DNA of 64,000 nt from Albidovulum sp. GTDB taxonomy: Bacteria > Pseudomonadota > Alphaproteobacteria > Rhodobacterales > Rhodobacteraceae. The stretch spans positions 216,103 to 280,102 of the forward strand of contig JAPPFL010000065.1 in the NCBI GenBank assembly GCA_028823855.1, given 5' to 3'. The position numbers were made by a program, and so were the translations under genes. This document shows, in pieces, positions 16,108 through 25,571 of the stretch; position 1 is the stretch's first letter; each line of letters opens with the position of its first letter. The notes beneath the pieces are model-generated. The model was not told where the DNA came from. It did not search any database and worked only from the letters and a program-made list of their open reading frames with translations.

Positions 16108-17037
16108 ATGACCATGCCGAACGCGATTGCTTCGATTAGTGATGTGCAGAGCCTTCTGGGGGAGCAGGAATACATTTGCGATCGGCCTTTGGCGACGGTG
16201 ACATTTCTTGCGTTGCGACTGGGGCTCCCACTTTTTCTCGAGGGCGAAGCCGGAGTAGGGAAGACGGAAATCGCCAAGGCGATAGCGGCCACGCTTGGAC
16301 GGCGACTGATTAGGCTGCAGTGCTACGAGGGTCTCGACTCCGCCTCGGCAGTCTACGAGTGGAATTTTCCGGCCCAGATGGTGGCGATTCGCACTGCCGA
16401 AGCCAGCGGTTCGGTTCGACGGGATACGCTAAAGACCGAGCTATTCTCCGAAGAATTTCTGATTCGTCGACCGCTGCTGGAAGCGATGCAAAGCCAGGAA
16501 GGCGGCGCTCCGGTTCTATTGATCGACGAACTGGATCGAACGGATGAGCCCTTCGAAGCATTTCTTCTCGAAGCTCTTGGCGACTTTCAAGTAACTATTC
16601 CCGAACTCGGGACGGTGCGCGCGGTCGAGCCGCCAATCGTTGTCTTGACATCGAATCGAACGCGGGAAGTGCATGACGCTCTCAAGCGGCGATGCCTCTA
16701 CCACTGGGTAGGGTATCCGGATTTTGAAAGTGAAATTGCGATTCTCAAAGCGCGCGCGCCGGAGGCTCCGGCGGAGCTAAGCAAAGAAATTGTCGCCTTC
16801 GTGCAGCGGCTTCGAAGCGAAGACCTTTTCAAAAGACCGGGAATTGCGGAAACTATAGACTGGGCGAAATGCCTTTTGGCGCTCGACGCTCTTGCGCTTT
16901 CTCCCGACATAATCGTCAACACGCTGGGGGCAATTCTGAAATACCAGGACGACATTCAGAGGCTGCAGGGCTCTGAAGCGAAGCGATTGCTTGAGGAAGC
17001 GCGTCGCGAGCACGAATTGACGCCGTCGCGAACGTAA
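16108..17037 (+). CDS. coxD: MoxR-family AAA+ ATPase (CoxD-like)
   Basis: About 309 residues of a MoxR-type AAA+ ATPase, with Walker A GEAGVGKTE (near 42-50), Walker B VLLIDELDR and sensor segment VVLTSNRTREVHDAL. GTG and ATG codons at 16078 and 16081 are also possible; ATG 16108 or 16114 fits the family length best. In carbon monoxide dehydrogenase clusters CoxD partners a VWA protein (CoxE, next gene) to insert sulfur and copper into, or otherwise remodel, the molybdenum active site. The order ATPase, VWA, XdhC, cofactor protein, S-L-M subunits supports a maturation role. Confidence 0.85.
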   Translation: MTMPNAIASISDVQSLLGEQEYICDRPLATVTFLALRLGLPLFLEGEAGVGKTEIAKAIAATLGRRLIRLQCYEGLDSASAVYEWNFPAQMVAIRTAEASGSVRRDTLKTELFSEEFLIRRPLLEAMQSQEGGAPVLLIDELDRTDEPFEAFLLEALGDFQVTIPELGTVRAVEPPIVVLTSNRTREVHDALKRRCLYHWVGYPDFESEIAILKARAPEAPAELSKEIVAFVQRLRSEDLFKRPGIAETIDWAKCLLALDALALSPDIIVNTLGAILKYQDDIQRLQGSEAKRLLEEARREHELTPSRT

Positions 17038-17184
17038 CGAGTAAGGAAATGGAAGTTGCATTCCGGGATATAATGGCGACTAGAAGTTAACCCGGCAGAT
17101 TTGGCGTCGCCAACTCGGTTTCCGAGGGATTTAAATGTGAACATTTGTCGGACAGGAACTTGCGAGTACTGATTTGGTCGGGAA

Positions 17185-18435
17185 ATGCCGAAATCCTTAG
17201 GCTTGGATATTCCGGACAACGGCAAACTTGCCGACAATATCGTCCATTTCGCCCGGGCACTGCGGAAAGCTGGTATTACCGCCGATCCGGCGCGCGCGAT
17301 TAGAGCGGTCGAGGCGGTGCGGGAAACCGGATTCGAAAATCGGAGCGATTTCTTTTGGACACTTCATTCCTGCTTCGTCAATCGACCGGAGCAGCGCATG
17401 GTTTTTGCGCAGGTCTTTAGGCTTTTCTGGCGAGACCCCAGATTTCTTGAGCACATGATGTCCGTGCTGCTGCCTTCGCTTCGTGGCGTAGCAGAAAAGC
17501 GGGCGGCGGCGGCCGAACGACGCGCCGCCGGAGCGCTGGTCGGCGACGCGCAATCGGAAAACCCTGCGTCAGACTCCGACAGGGACGGCAAGGAAGTCGA
17601 CTTCGACTTCGCGTGGACAGTGTCAAGCAAAGAAAAATTTAAGACAATGGATTTCGAGCAGATGACCGGCGAAGAGGCGGCCGAAGCCAAGAAAATCGTT
17701 GGCGAACTTAGTCTACCGGCCGATCCGGCCAAGTCCCGGCGAAAACGATTTGACAGGCGGGGCACCAGTCCGGACTGGCGAGCGACCATGAGAGCCGCCT
17801 CAAGGGCCGGAGGGGAAATCAAGGAACTGAGCCGTCGCAGCCCTAGGCCCCGATTTCCGGGCCTCGTCGCGCTTTGCGACATTTCGGGAAGCATGTCGGC
17901 CTATTCGCGTATTTTGCTTCATTTCCTCCATGCGGTAGCGAACTGCAAAGGCTCCAACTGGTCGAAATTGCATGCTTTTACTATCGGGACGCGCCTGACG
18001 AACATAACCCGTCACTTGCTGCAAAAGGATCCGGACGCGGCGCTTGCCGCGGCCGGAAAGCAGGCGACGGATTGGGAGGGCGGAACGCGTATCGGCGATT
18101 GCCTGCGCGTCTACAACCGAGATTGGCATCGCCGAATTGCCGGCCAAGGCGCTGTTGTTTTGATTATTTCCGACGGCCTTGACAGCGGAGATCCGGAGAT
18201 TCTCGCGACGGAAGCGGACCGGCTGCGCCGATCCTCCAGGAGGCTTGTGTGGATTAATCCGCTCTTGCGCTGGGAGGGGTTTGCTCCGAGGGCCGCCGGA
18301 GTCAAGGCTTTGCTTCCGCATGTGGATTGCTTTCGCTCAGCGCATAATATCGCTTCGCTTGCCGAATTGGCGGAAGCGTTTTCGAAGTCGGGCGACGAAG
18401 GGGAGAAGCGCCGGTTGCTTGAGCTCCTCGGCTGA
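17185..18435 (+). CDS. coxE: VWA domain protein (CoxE-like)
   Basis: A 416-residue protein whose C-terminal half is a von Willebrand A domain with an intact metal-ion site (CDISGSMSAYSR, about residue 231, then a TDWEGGTRIGD segment and ISDGLDSGD). The N-terminal half is helical and charged (AEKRAAAAERRAAGALVGD). This is the standard architecture of CoxE, the partner of the MoxR-type ATPase immediately upstream. It follows that gene by 147 bases in the same direction. It acts in the cytoplasm in maturation of the molybdenum hydroxylase. Confidence 0.85.
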   Translation: MPKSLGLDIPDNGKLADNIVHFARALRKAGITADPARAIRAVEAVRETGFENRSDFFWTLHSCFVNRPEQRMVFAQVFRLFWRDPRFLEHMMSVLLPSLRGVAEKRAAAAERRAAGALVGDAQSENPASDSDRDGKEVDFDFAWTVSSKEKFKTMDFEQMTGEEAAEAKKIVGELSLPADPAKSRRKRFDRRGTSPDWRATMRAASRAGGEIKELSRRSPRPRFPGLVALCDISGSMSAYSRILLHFLHAVANCKGSNWSKLHAFTIGTRLTNITRHLLQKDPDAALAAAGKQATDWEGGTRIGDCLRVYNRDWHRRIAGQGAVVLIISDGLDSGDPEILATEADRLRRSSRRLVWINPLLRWEGFAPRAAGVKALLPHVDCFRSAHNIASLAELAEAFSKSGDEGEKRRLLELLG

Positions 18436-18531
18436 TCTTGCCGCTGCGCTTTCGCCACGGTGAAATAAATTGTCGTGCGGATTTCACATGCTGCGGTTAT
18501 TGTCTTCGGAAAGGGCAAAAGGATTCGCGAG

Positions 18532-19545
18532 ATGAGTCCTATGAGCGTATCGCGTAATGATCAGATTCCGGAAACCGCCTTGGAATGGCTGCATGCAGGT
18601 AGAGGAGCCGCGCTTGCAACGGTACTGGATACTTGGGGTTCGGCTCCAAGACCGGTTGGCAGCCAGCTCGCGATTAGCGGAAAAGGCGAAATTGAAGGTT
18701 CCGTGTCTGGCGGTTGCGTAGAAGGCGCCGTGGTCTCCGAAGCGCTTGAGGCTCTACAGGACGGCCGACCAAGAATTCTCGAATTCGGCGTTGCCGACGA
18801 AGACGCGTTCGCGGTCGGCCTGGCATGCGGCGGGCGCATTAAAGTCCTGGTAGAACCCGTGGGCGATTCGCCGGGCCTCACGTCGGCCGATCTCGCTAGT
18901 CTCGTGGATGCGCGCCGTTCCAAGGAAGCGGTGGCTATGCTCGTCAACATTGAAAATTGGGAACGAAAGATTGTTTCGGGTGGCGCGGTTGCGGAGAAAA
19001 GCGCGGTCGGAGATCGCATTCGCGCCGATTCGAGCGGATTTGCTGACGAATGGTTCGTAGGAATCCACAACCCTCCGCTCCGGCTTATCGTGGTCGGCGC
19101 CGTACATATCGCACAGGTGCTTCTGCCTATGGCGCGGTTGGCAGGCTATGATGCGGTTCTGATCGATCCCAGAGAGGCGTTCGGTTCCGAATCCAGATTT
19201 CCCGGCGAGAGAATATCTCATACCTGGCCCGACGAAGCGATCTCAGAGGAAAGACCCGATAGCCGTACTGCGGTCGTGACCCTGACGCATGATCCGAAGA
19301 TCGACGATCCCGCCATACGCGCGGCCTTGCGAAGCGATGCCTTCTACCTAGGTTGTCTCGGTTCGACCCGAACTCATGCGAAACGGCTGGAAAGGCTGCG
19401 TACGGTCGGCGTTTCCGAACCGGATTTGTCGCGCTTGCACGCGCCGATAGGCGCAGACATAGGCGCTCGGTCACCGGCCGAGATCGCTATTGCCATAATG
19501 GCGGAGATTACCGAGCGACTCCGGAAAGGCGATGCTCGCGCATGA
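18532..19545 (+). CDS. XdhC/CoxI family molybdenum-cofactor maturation protein
   Basis: About 337 residues from ATG 18532, chosen because AGG stands 8 bases upstream (GTG 18475 and ATG 18541 are alternatives). The N-terminal XdhC_CoxI domain shows GSAPRPVGSQLAI and GSVSGGCVEGAVV. The C-terminal Rossmann domain has LIVVGAVHIAQVLL and LGCLGSTRTHAKRL. XdhC proteins bind and sulfurate molybdenum cofactor for delivery to xanthine-dehydrogenase-like enzymes. The stop overlaps the next gene as ATGA, so the two are translationally coupled. Confidence 0.87.
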   Translation: MSPMSVSRNDQIPETALEWLHAGRGAALATVLDTWGSAPRPVGSQLAISGKGEIEGSVSGGCVEGAVVSEALEALQDGRPRILEFGVADEDAFAVGLACGGRIKVLVEPVGDSPGLTSADLASLVDARRSKEAVAMLVNIENWERKIVSGGAVAEKSAVGDRIRADSSGFADEWFVGIHNPPLRLIVVGAVHIAQVLLPMARLAGYDAVLIDPREAFGSESRFPGERISHTWPDEAISEERPDSRTAVVTLTHDPKIDDPAIRAALRSDAFYLGCLGSTRTHAKRLERLRTVGVSEPDLSRLHAPIGADIGARSPAEIAIAIMAEITERLRKGDARA

Positions 19546-21035
19546 AGTTCGGGCGAGTTCCAGTCCGGGATTCGGAAGGCGCGATTCTCGCGCATTCGCT
19601 GGTAGTGAACGGCCGCAAAGTTCGCAAAGGACGGAAACTTTCCCCGTCCGACGTAAAGGCGATGCAGGAAGCCGGAATTGACGAAGTCACTGTCGCGCGA
19701 CTGGAATCAGGCGATCTGCACGAAAACGACGCCGCCGCGCAAATCGCGGCCAGAATAGCTGTCGACGGCTCCGGTTTCTCCGCATCGGCGCCATTTACCG
19801 GAAGGGTCAACATTTACGCCGATGTCGCTGGGCTGCTAGAACTCGATAACCGAGCGTTGCTCCGCGTGAACAGCGTAGATCACTCTATAACGCTGGCGAC
19901 GCTTCCCGACAGCGCCAGATTGGGTCCTCGGTCGATGGTTGGAACCGTCAAGATCATAACATACGGCGTCGCGGCCGACTTGGTGGCTGAAGCCGCCGAG
20001 AACGCCGGCGGAGCAATGCATCTCAAGCGCGTCGCGTACTCGGAGGCGGGGCTGATCGCGACTGAGTCTCCGGGTCAGCCGGCCAAATTGACGAACAAAA
20101 GCCGTTTGGCGGTCGAGGCGAGGTTGAACGCGCTCGGAATTGAGCTGTCCGAATTCCAGATCGTCCCGCACGATGCGGATGCAATCGGAGAGTCGCTGCG
20201 AAAATCCAAAGCTTCAATTCAATTGCTCATTACGGCGTCGGCAACTTCGGACCCGGCAGATGTCGGTCCCGAGGGCCTGAGGGCGGCGGGCGGCGTGCTG
20301 CACAGGTTCGGCATGCCGGTAGATCCCGGAAATCTCCTGTTCTTGGGAGAGCTCGGAGAACGGCCCGTAATCGGGCTTCCGGGATGCGCGAGGTCTCCGG
20401 CATTGAACGGCGCCGACTGGGTTTTGGAGCGGATTGCTTGCGGAATATCGCCGGCGGCCATAGACATCGCATCGATGGGAGCCGGGGGGCTTCTGAAGGA
20501 GATTTCGTCGCGGCCCCAGCCCCGGGGAAGGGATTCGATTTCGCCGATCCGCCCCCGTATTGAGGCGCTTGTGTTTTCCGTTGGCGAGGCAAGAAATCTA
20601 GATGCGATATTGACCGCTGCGAAAAGCTCGAGCGTGGAGCGAATCATTTGCGCGGCTCCGTCGAAACTTCGCGATTCGATCCGAGCATTGGCAGGCGACG
20701 ACATCGAAATCTTCTCGGTGCCCGAACCGAATGGCTGGCTAGCTTCAACGATAAGCGCCGGCGTAGCGAGAATTTCGGAGAGTGCCGATGGAATCGTGCT
20801 TTTTCGCGGCGACGGCGACATAGCGAATGCCGATCAAATCGATCGGCTGGTGGCCGCATTCAGCCCGGAAGACGGTCGCGAAATTTGCAGGTTTGGAGGC
20901 GAGCGAAGCCGCATGGGCCCGCCCGTTCTGTTCGGGCGCAGGTTTTTCGAAGCGCTTGCGGGGCTGCGCGGCGAGCGGGGGGCCGGTGAACTTATGCGCG
21001 ACGCGTCCGAATTCGTTGTTGAATTAGACTACTAG
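19542..21035 (+). CDS. molybdopterin-binding (MoeA/MogA-like) protein fused to a degenerate MobA-like domain
   Basis: A 497-residue protein starting at ATG 19542, which overlaps the XdhC stop. Residues 1 to about 330 form a molybdopterin-binding region with VVNGRKVRKGRKLSPSDV at the start and the cofactor pocket segment GLPGCARSPALNGADWVLER. Residues from about 345 resemble the C-terminal part of MobA/CoxI-type nucleotidyltransferases (NGWLASTISAGVARI, MGPPVLFGRRFFEAL, GERGAGELM). The nucleotide-binding LAAGxSxRMG...K motif expected at the domain start is absent; the segment reads ALVFSVGEARNLDAI. Cofactor binding is likely, whereas CMP/GMP transfer by this domain is doubtful. Confidence 0.75.
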   Translation: MKFGRVPVRDSEGAILAHSLVVNGRKVRKGRKLSPSDVKAMQEAGIDEVTVARLESGDLHENDAAAQIAARIAVDGSGFSASAPFTGRVNIYADVAGLLELDNRALLRVNSVDHSITLATLPDSARLGPRSMVGTVKIITYGVAADLVAEAAENAGGAMHLKRVAYSEAGLIATESPGQPAKLTNKSRLAVEARLNALGIELSEFQIVPHDADAIGESLRKSKASIQLLITASATSDPADVGPEGLRAAGGVLHRFGMPVDPGNLLFLGELGERPVIGLPGCARSPALNGADWVLERIACGISPAAIDIASMGAGGLLKEISSRPQPRGRDSISPIRPRIEALVFSVGEARNLDAILTAAKSSSVERIICAAPSKLRDSIRALAGDDIEIFSVPEPNGWLASTISAGVARISESADGIVLFRGDGDIANADQIDRLVAAFSPEDGREICRFGGERSRMGPPVLFGRRFFEALAGLRGERGAGELMRDASEFVVELDY

Positions 21036-21110
21036 CGCATTATCGGATATTTTATTTGTCGTTGGCACGCGTGTTGTGCAATGGTGCAGCATTAGCAATG
21101 GAGAGGTGCG

Positions 21111-21590
21111 ATGGAGTTTGTCGAATTGATTGTTAACGGACGAACATTATCCGGGGAGGTGGAAGGCCGAAAGCTGCTGTCCGAATTCCTGCGAGAAGAT
21201 CTGCGCTGTACGGGAACGCACATTGGCTGCGATACTAGCCAATGCGGCGCCTGCGTTGTCCATGTCGGAGGAAAGGCCGTCAAGTCCTGCACGATGTTCG
21301 CGTGGGAGGCCGACGGAATGGAAGTCGTCACAATCGAGGGCATGGCCGACGAAGATTCGCTCGGCGACATCCAGCAGGCATTCCAGGATAACCATGCGCT
21401 CCAGTGCGGTTTTTGCACGCCGGGCATGGTCATGTCGGCGGCGGCGCTTCTCGACGAGAATCCTGATCCTTCGGATGCCGAGATCCGCGACTACTTGGAA
21501 GGAAACCTGTGCCGCTGCACGGGCTACCAAAATATCGTCAAGGCGATTCGATCGGTGGCCGAACAGCGCGAGTCGGCTGCAGCCGCATAG
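21111..21590 (+). CDS. coxS: molybdenum hydroxylase small [2Fe-2S] subunit (CoxS-like)
   Basis: A 159-residue iron-sulfur subunit. The plant-type cluster ligands are [12 protein letters not shown] plus a Cys about 12 residues later (KSC). The second cluster is CGFCTPGM with CRCTGY. All eight cysteines are present and the length is normal. GAGAGG precedes the ATG by six bases. It transfers electrons between the molybdenum centre of the large subunit and the flavin of the medium subunit. It starts the structural part of the operon, 75 bases after the cofactor gene. Confidence 0.93.
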   Translation: MEFVELIVNGRTLSGEVEGRKLLSEFLREDLRCTGTHIGCDTSQCGACVVHVGGKAVKSCTMFAWEADGMEVVTIEGMADEDSLGDIQQAFQDNHALQCGFCTPGMVMSAAALLDENPDPSDAEIRDYLEGNLCRCTGYQNIVKAIRSVAEQRESAAAA

Positions 21591-21684
21591 CGAAACAGGC
21601 GGCGGTTCTTCGGAACGGAAGAGCTGATTCAGCGCTCGCCATTTCGGAGAAATCCGGCAGCAAAATCTAGATTTGGAGGGAATT

Positions 21685-24051
21685 ATGCCCAAAGACTATG
21701 GAATCGGTGCGAGTTCCAAGCGGCGCGAAGACGTTAGGTTTCTGACCGGCTCTGGACGCTACACCGACGATATTAACGTGCCGGGCCAGGCATTTGTCAG
21801 TTTTGTGCGTTCAGAAGTCGCTCACGGGAAGCTGAATTCCGTCGAGACGGAAGAAGCTTCCGCGATGCCGGGCGTCTTACGCGTTTTCACAGGCGCGGAT
21901 TTCGAAGGCGTAGGCGGGCTGCCTTGCGGATGGCAGATCACCGATCGGAACGGCGAGCCGATGAAGGAGCCCGCGCATCCAATTCTCGCGCAAGGCAAAG
22001 TGCGCCATGTCGGCGATCCTATCGCCGCAGTCGTAGCTGAATCCGAGGCGCAGGCTCGCGATGCAGCAGAGGCCGTCGCCGTAGATGTTCAGGAGCTTCC
22101 GGCGGTTTTGGACATGAAGTCGGCTCTAGAGGATGAAGGACTCGTGCATGAAGACGCCGGCACGAATCTTTGCTTCGACTGGGGCTTTGTTGAGGACAAC
22201 AAGGACGCGGTGGACGCGGCCCTTGCCGGTGCGCATCATGTGACAACTTTGGAACTCACCAACAATCGACTCGTGGCCAACGCCATGGAACCGAGAGTCG
22301 CAATTGGCGACTATGATGCGGCGACCGACGTATCCACCCTATTTACGACCTCGCAGAATCCGCATGTGATCCGCCTGCTGATGGGAGCTTTCGTTCTTAG
22401 CATTCCCGAGCACAAGCTGCGTGTCGTGGCGCCCGACGTCGGCGGAGGATTCGGGTCCAAAATCTACCACTACGCGGAAGAAGCATTCTGCACCTTCGCG
22501 GCGCGCCAACTGCTGTGTCCGGTCAAATGGACGGCGACGCGCTCAGAATCCTTTGTAACCGACGCGCATGGACGCGACCACGTCTCGAAAATCGAACTCG
22601 GGCTGGACGAAGACGGGAATTTTCTTGCGATCCGCACCGCCACTCTAGCGAACATGGGGGCGTATCTCTCTACATTTGCTCCCGCGGTTCCTACGTACTT
22701 GCACGGGACCTTGATGGCCGGAAACTACAAGACGCCTAACATTTACGTGAATGTTAAAGCCGTATTCACGAACACCGTTCCGGTCGACGCCTACAGAGGA
22801 GCGGGCAGGCCGGAAGCGACATTCCAGCTTGAACGCGTCATCGACAAGGCGGCGCGAGAGCTAGGAATCGATCCGGTGGAGCTGCGACGGAAGAATTTCA
22901 TAGATAAGGAGCAATTCCCTTACGCCACGCCGGTGGCCCTCCAGTACGATACGGGCGACTACGCGGCGACGATGGACAAGCTGGCGGAAATTTCCGATTT
23001 CGAAGGGTTCGAGTCCAGGCTGGAGGAATCGAAGCGAAACGGCAAACTGCGAGGCCTGGGCGTCAACTGCTACATCGAAGCGTGCGGTATCGCGCCTTCG
23101 AATCTAGTTGGCCAGCTAGGCGCAAGGGCGGGCCTATACGAAAGCGCGACAGTCCGCGTCAACGCGACGGGTTCGGTAACAATCCTTACCGGAACGCATT
23201 CGCACGGTCAGGGGCACGAAACAACGTTTCCACAAGTCTTGGCCGACATGTTCGGAATCGGCGAGGATCAGATAAACCTGGTGCACGGCGACACTGCCAA
23301 CACGCCGATGGGCATGGGCACCTACGGGTCTCGCTCGATAGCCGTTGGCGGCGCGGCGCTCGTTAGAGCCGCCGAAAAAATCATTGCCAAAGCCAAGAAG
23401 ATCGCTGCTCACCTGATGGAGGCGTCTGCGGACGATATCGAGTTTGCGGACGGGCAGTTCACCGTGGCGGGAACGGACAAGTCCGTTGCTTGGGGCGATG
23501 TATGCCTTACGGCTTACGTTCCCCACAATTACCCGCTCGAAGAACTCGAACCCGGGCTCGAAGAAACTTCATTCTACGATCCCGCAAACTTTACGTTCCC
23601 AGCGGGCGCGTACGCATGCGAGGTGGAAGTCGAACCCGAAACCGGCAAGGTTGATGTCGTCGCGTTTTCCGCAGCGGATGATTTTGGCAATGTCATCAAT
23701 CCCATGATCGTCGACGGCCAGGTTCACGGCGGCATAGCCCAGGGCATCGGTCAGGCTCTTCGCGAGCATGCGGTATATGATGACGGCGGCCAGCTAGTAT
23801 CCGGTTCTTATATGGAGTACGCGATGCCGAGAGCCGACGATATTCCGGATCTGGCGGTCGATCATTCCTGCCAGACGCCTTGCACGCACAATCCCTTGGG
23901 CGTGAAAGGCTGCGGCGAAGCAGGTGCCATCGGCTCGCCGCCGACCGTCGTGAACGCCGTTGTCGACGCGCTTCAGCGCGGCGGCTACGACGTTGACCAC
24001 ATAGATATGCCGTTAAGCCCCTTCAGGGTATGGTCGGCGATCAATGGCTAA
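21685..24051 (+). CDS. coxL: molybdenum hydroxylase large subunit, form II CO-dehydrogenase-like
   Basis: A 788-residue molybdopterin subunit of the xanthine oxidase family. ATG 21685 is preceded by GGAGGG. The signature loop reads AYRGAGR, the form II type, not the AYxCSFR loop of genuine aerobic CO dehydrogenase, so CO is not the assured substrate. The molybdenum-proximal Glu is in [12 protein letters not shown]. Other family marks are [11 protein letters not shown] and [14 protein letters not shown]. With small and medium subunits it forms a cytoplasmic heterohexamer oxidising an aldehyde, N-heterocycle or related compound. The true substrate is unknown. Confidence 0.92.
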   Translation: MPKDYGIGASSKRREDVRFLTGSGRYTDDINVPGQAFVSFVRSEVAHGKLNSVETEEASAMPGVLRVFTGADFEGVGGLPCGWQITDRNGEPMKEPAHPILAQGKVRHVGDPIAAVVAESEAQARDAAEAVAVDVQELPAVLDMKSALEDEGLVHEDAGTNLCFDWGFVEDNKDAVDAALAGAHHVTTLELTNNRLVANAMEPRVAIGDYDAATDVSTLFTTSQNPHVIRLLMGAFVLSIPEHKLRVVAPDVGGGFGSKIYHYAEEAFCTFAARQLLCPVKWTATRSESFVTDAHGRDHVSKIELGLDEDGNFLAIRTATLANMGAYLSTFAPAVPTYLHGTLMAGNYKTPNIYVNVKAVFTNTVPVDAYRGAGRPEATFQLERVIDKAARELGIDPVELRRKNFIDKEQFPYATPVALQYDTGDYAATMDKLAEISDFEGFESRLEESKRNGKLRGLGVNCYIEACGIAPSNLVGQLGARAGLYESATVRVNATGSVTILTGTHSHGQGHETTFPQVLADMFGIGEDQINLVHGDTANTPMGMGTYGSRSIAVGGAALVRAAEKIIAKAKKIAAHLMEASADDIEFADGQFTVAGTDKSVAWGDVCLTAYVPHNYPLEELEPGLEETSFYDPANFTFPAGAYACEVEVEPETGKVDVVAFSAADDFGNVINPMIVDGQVHGGIAQGIGQALREHAVYDDGGQLVSGSYMEYAMPRADDIPDLAVDHSCQTPCTHNPLGVKGCGEAGAIGSPPTVVNAVVDALQRGGYDVDHIDMPLSPFRVWSAING

Positions 24052-24120
24052 TTTTGCGGCACTTCGGGTCGGCGGGCAAACCCGCCGAATCCCGGAGAGC
24101 GAGCAATAAGGAGAATCGAG

Positions 24121-24912
24121 ATGTATGATTTTGAAGTCGCGCGCCCTTCGACGATTGCCGAGGCCGCGAGCGCGCTTTCAGCAGAGGGGGCGCAGGTGCT
24201 GGGGGGCGGCCATACCCTCATCCCCACGCTCAAGAATCGCCTTGCGCGGCCGTCGGTATTGGTAAGCGTTTCTCGTATTGACGAGATGCGCGGGGTCCGC
24301 GTGGAAAACGAAAAATGCCTGTGCGTTGGAGGCGCGGCGACGCACGCCGAGGTTGCCTCGTCGGCGGAGGAAAGTTTTCCGGCCCTCGCTTGGCTCGCCG
24401 GCAACATAGGCGATCCGGCAGTTCGAAATCGCGGAACGGTGGGGGGAAGCCTGGCAAACAACGACCCCTCGGCTTGCTATCCCGCCGCGGCACTCGCGGT
24501 CGGAGCCACGATCGAGACGAATAATCGCGAAATCGCTGCAGATGATTTCTTCCGGGGAATGTTCGAAACTGAATTGAAGGAAGGCGAAATCATCACGAAA
24601 GTGCGATTTCCGATTCCAGATGCCGGGAACTACCAGAAATTCGAGCAGCCCGCTTCGAGATTTGCCTTGGTTGGAGTGTTTTTAGCGCAATTCGGAAGCG
24701 AAGTGCGCATTGGCGTGACCGGAGCTTCGGAAAGCGGAGTCTTCCGCTGGGCGGACGCAGAGGCGGCACTGTCTGCCGATTTTTCCACCGAGGCGGCGAA
24801 CGGCCTTCCTGCGGCGCCGGGCGCAATGATCAACGACTTGCACGGCTCGGGCGAATACCGAGCGCATCTGATGAAAGTACTGACCGCGCGCGCGGTGGCC
24901 GCGGCAAGCTAG
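24121..24912 (+). CDS. coxM: molybdenum hydroxylase medium FAD subunit (CoxM-like)
   Basis: A 263-residue FAD-binding subunit. The two FAD motifs are present: GGGHTLIPTLKNR (about 30-42) and TVGGSLANNDPSACYP (about 112-127). AAGGAG precedes the ATG. The C-terminal CO_deh_flav_C part (GVTGASESGVFRWADAEAAL) is intact though a little short. It receives electrons from the iron-sulfur subunit. It is the last gene of the operon, with a strong terminator 45 bases downstream. The unusual order S-L-M differs from the M-S-L order of classical cox operons. Confidence 0.92.
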   Translation: MYDFEVARPSTIAEAASALSAEGAQVLGGGHTLIPTLKNRLARPSVLVSVSRIDEMRGVRVENEKCLCVGGAATHAEVASSAEESFPALAWLAGNIGDPAVRNRGTVGGSLANNDPSACYPAAALAVGATIETNNREIAADDFFRGMFETELKEGEIITKVRFPIPDAGNYQKFEQPASRFALVGVFLAQFGSEVRIGVTGASESGVFRWADAEAALSADFSTEAANGLPAAPGAMINDLHGSGEYRAHLMKVLTARAVAAAS

Positions 24913-24956
24913 CGGGCGAGTGAACGAGGCGCCCTCGCGCTATTGAATCGGTTTGG

Positions 24957-24985
24957 AAGCCGGGTTCGCCCGGCTTTCTTTTTTT
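24957..24985 (+). terminator. intrinsic terminator after the molybdenum hydroxylase operon
   Basis: Perfect 8-bp stem AAGCCGGG/CCCGGCTT with a TTCG tetraloop, followed by a TTTCTTTTTTT tract ending about 16 bases before the 3' end of the convergent soxG. This is a textbook rho-independent terminator for the rightward operon. Confidence 0.92.
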
Positions 24986-25001
24986 CACCGCGCGGCACAA
25001 C

Positions 25002-25571
25002 TCAATGAACGTTATTCAGCGACGTTTGAACGGCGTGAAGAAACGATCTCGCGGATGAACTCGAGGATAAAAGGAGAAATCCGTCGTTCGATTCTCGAAT
25101 GGCAATCGCGCCCAAATGCTCCATCGCCGTTCGCGCTACGCCGCCCACCGGAAAGGCGCATTTCGCGACGTCGACAGGACATATGCGTTCCAACGCGGCC
25201 TCGGCTGCGGCTCCGCTAAGCCTTAACGCGACCCAGTTGTCGGATTGGTCGCCGACATATGCTGTATCTTGCAATTCGGCTGAGACCCGGTGCGCCGCCG
25301 GTCCCTTGCAATCTTCAAATAAGATCAAATACTGTCCAATCGCCAGCCAAACAATTCTAGCGACCCTGTTCGCTGACAAATTCGAGGATCCCGGCCTGGG
25401 AAGATTCAGGCCAAATTTTTCGAAGAGAGCTAGTTCGAGTTCCTCGCGCCCGTCCGGAGGTTCGGCGACGAATACGATCGACAGTCCGGTCGCTTCTGAA
25501 AGCACCGCATTTTTGAATTTTTTCGCATAGCCGCCGAGGAAGGGTTCGGGTGTCAACACTGGATCAGCCAC
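25002..25571 (-). CDS. soxG: sarcosine oxidase gamma subunit
   Basis: About 189 residues of the SoxG family. I chose GTG 25571, which has a GGAAGGAG site upstream and overlaps the last codons of soxA. A longer frame begins at 25622. Family marks are weak by nature but include the C-terminal GYTV-type aminomethyltransferase-like fold segments: IVWLAIGQYLILFEDC, LQDTAYVGDQSDNWVALRLS and LERICPVDVAKCAFPVG-. It completes the heterotetramer that oxidises sarcosine to glycine, passing the methyl carbon to tetrahydrofolate. It is last in the soxBDAG order. Confidence 0.88.
   Translation of the reverse strand: MADPVLTPEPFLGGYAKKFKNAVLSEATGLSIVFVAEPPDGREELELALFEKFGLNLPRPGSSNLSANRVARIVWLAIGQYLILFEDCKGPAAHRVSAELQDTAYVGDQSDNWVALRLSGAAAEAALERICPVDVAKCAFPVGGVARTAMEHLGAIAIRESNDGFLLLSSSSSARSFLHAVQTSLNNVH

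Noticed and set aside
21063..21078. Sigma-54-like element TGGCAC-N5-TTGTG upstream of coxS
   Set aside because: The -24 part is perfect, but the -12 part lacks the GC dinucleotide at the right spacing and no sigma-54 activator is nearby.
21685..24051. Assignment as a true aerobic CO dehydrogenase
   Set aside because: The active-site loop is AYRGAGR and lacks the Cys of the form I AYxCSFR loop.
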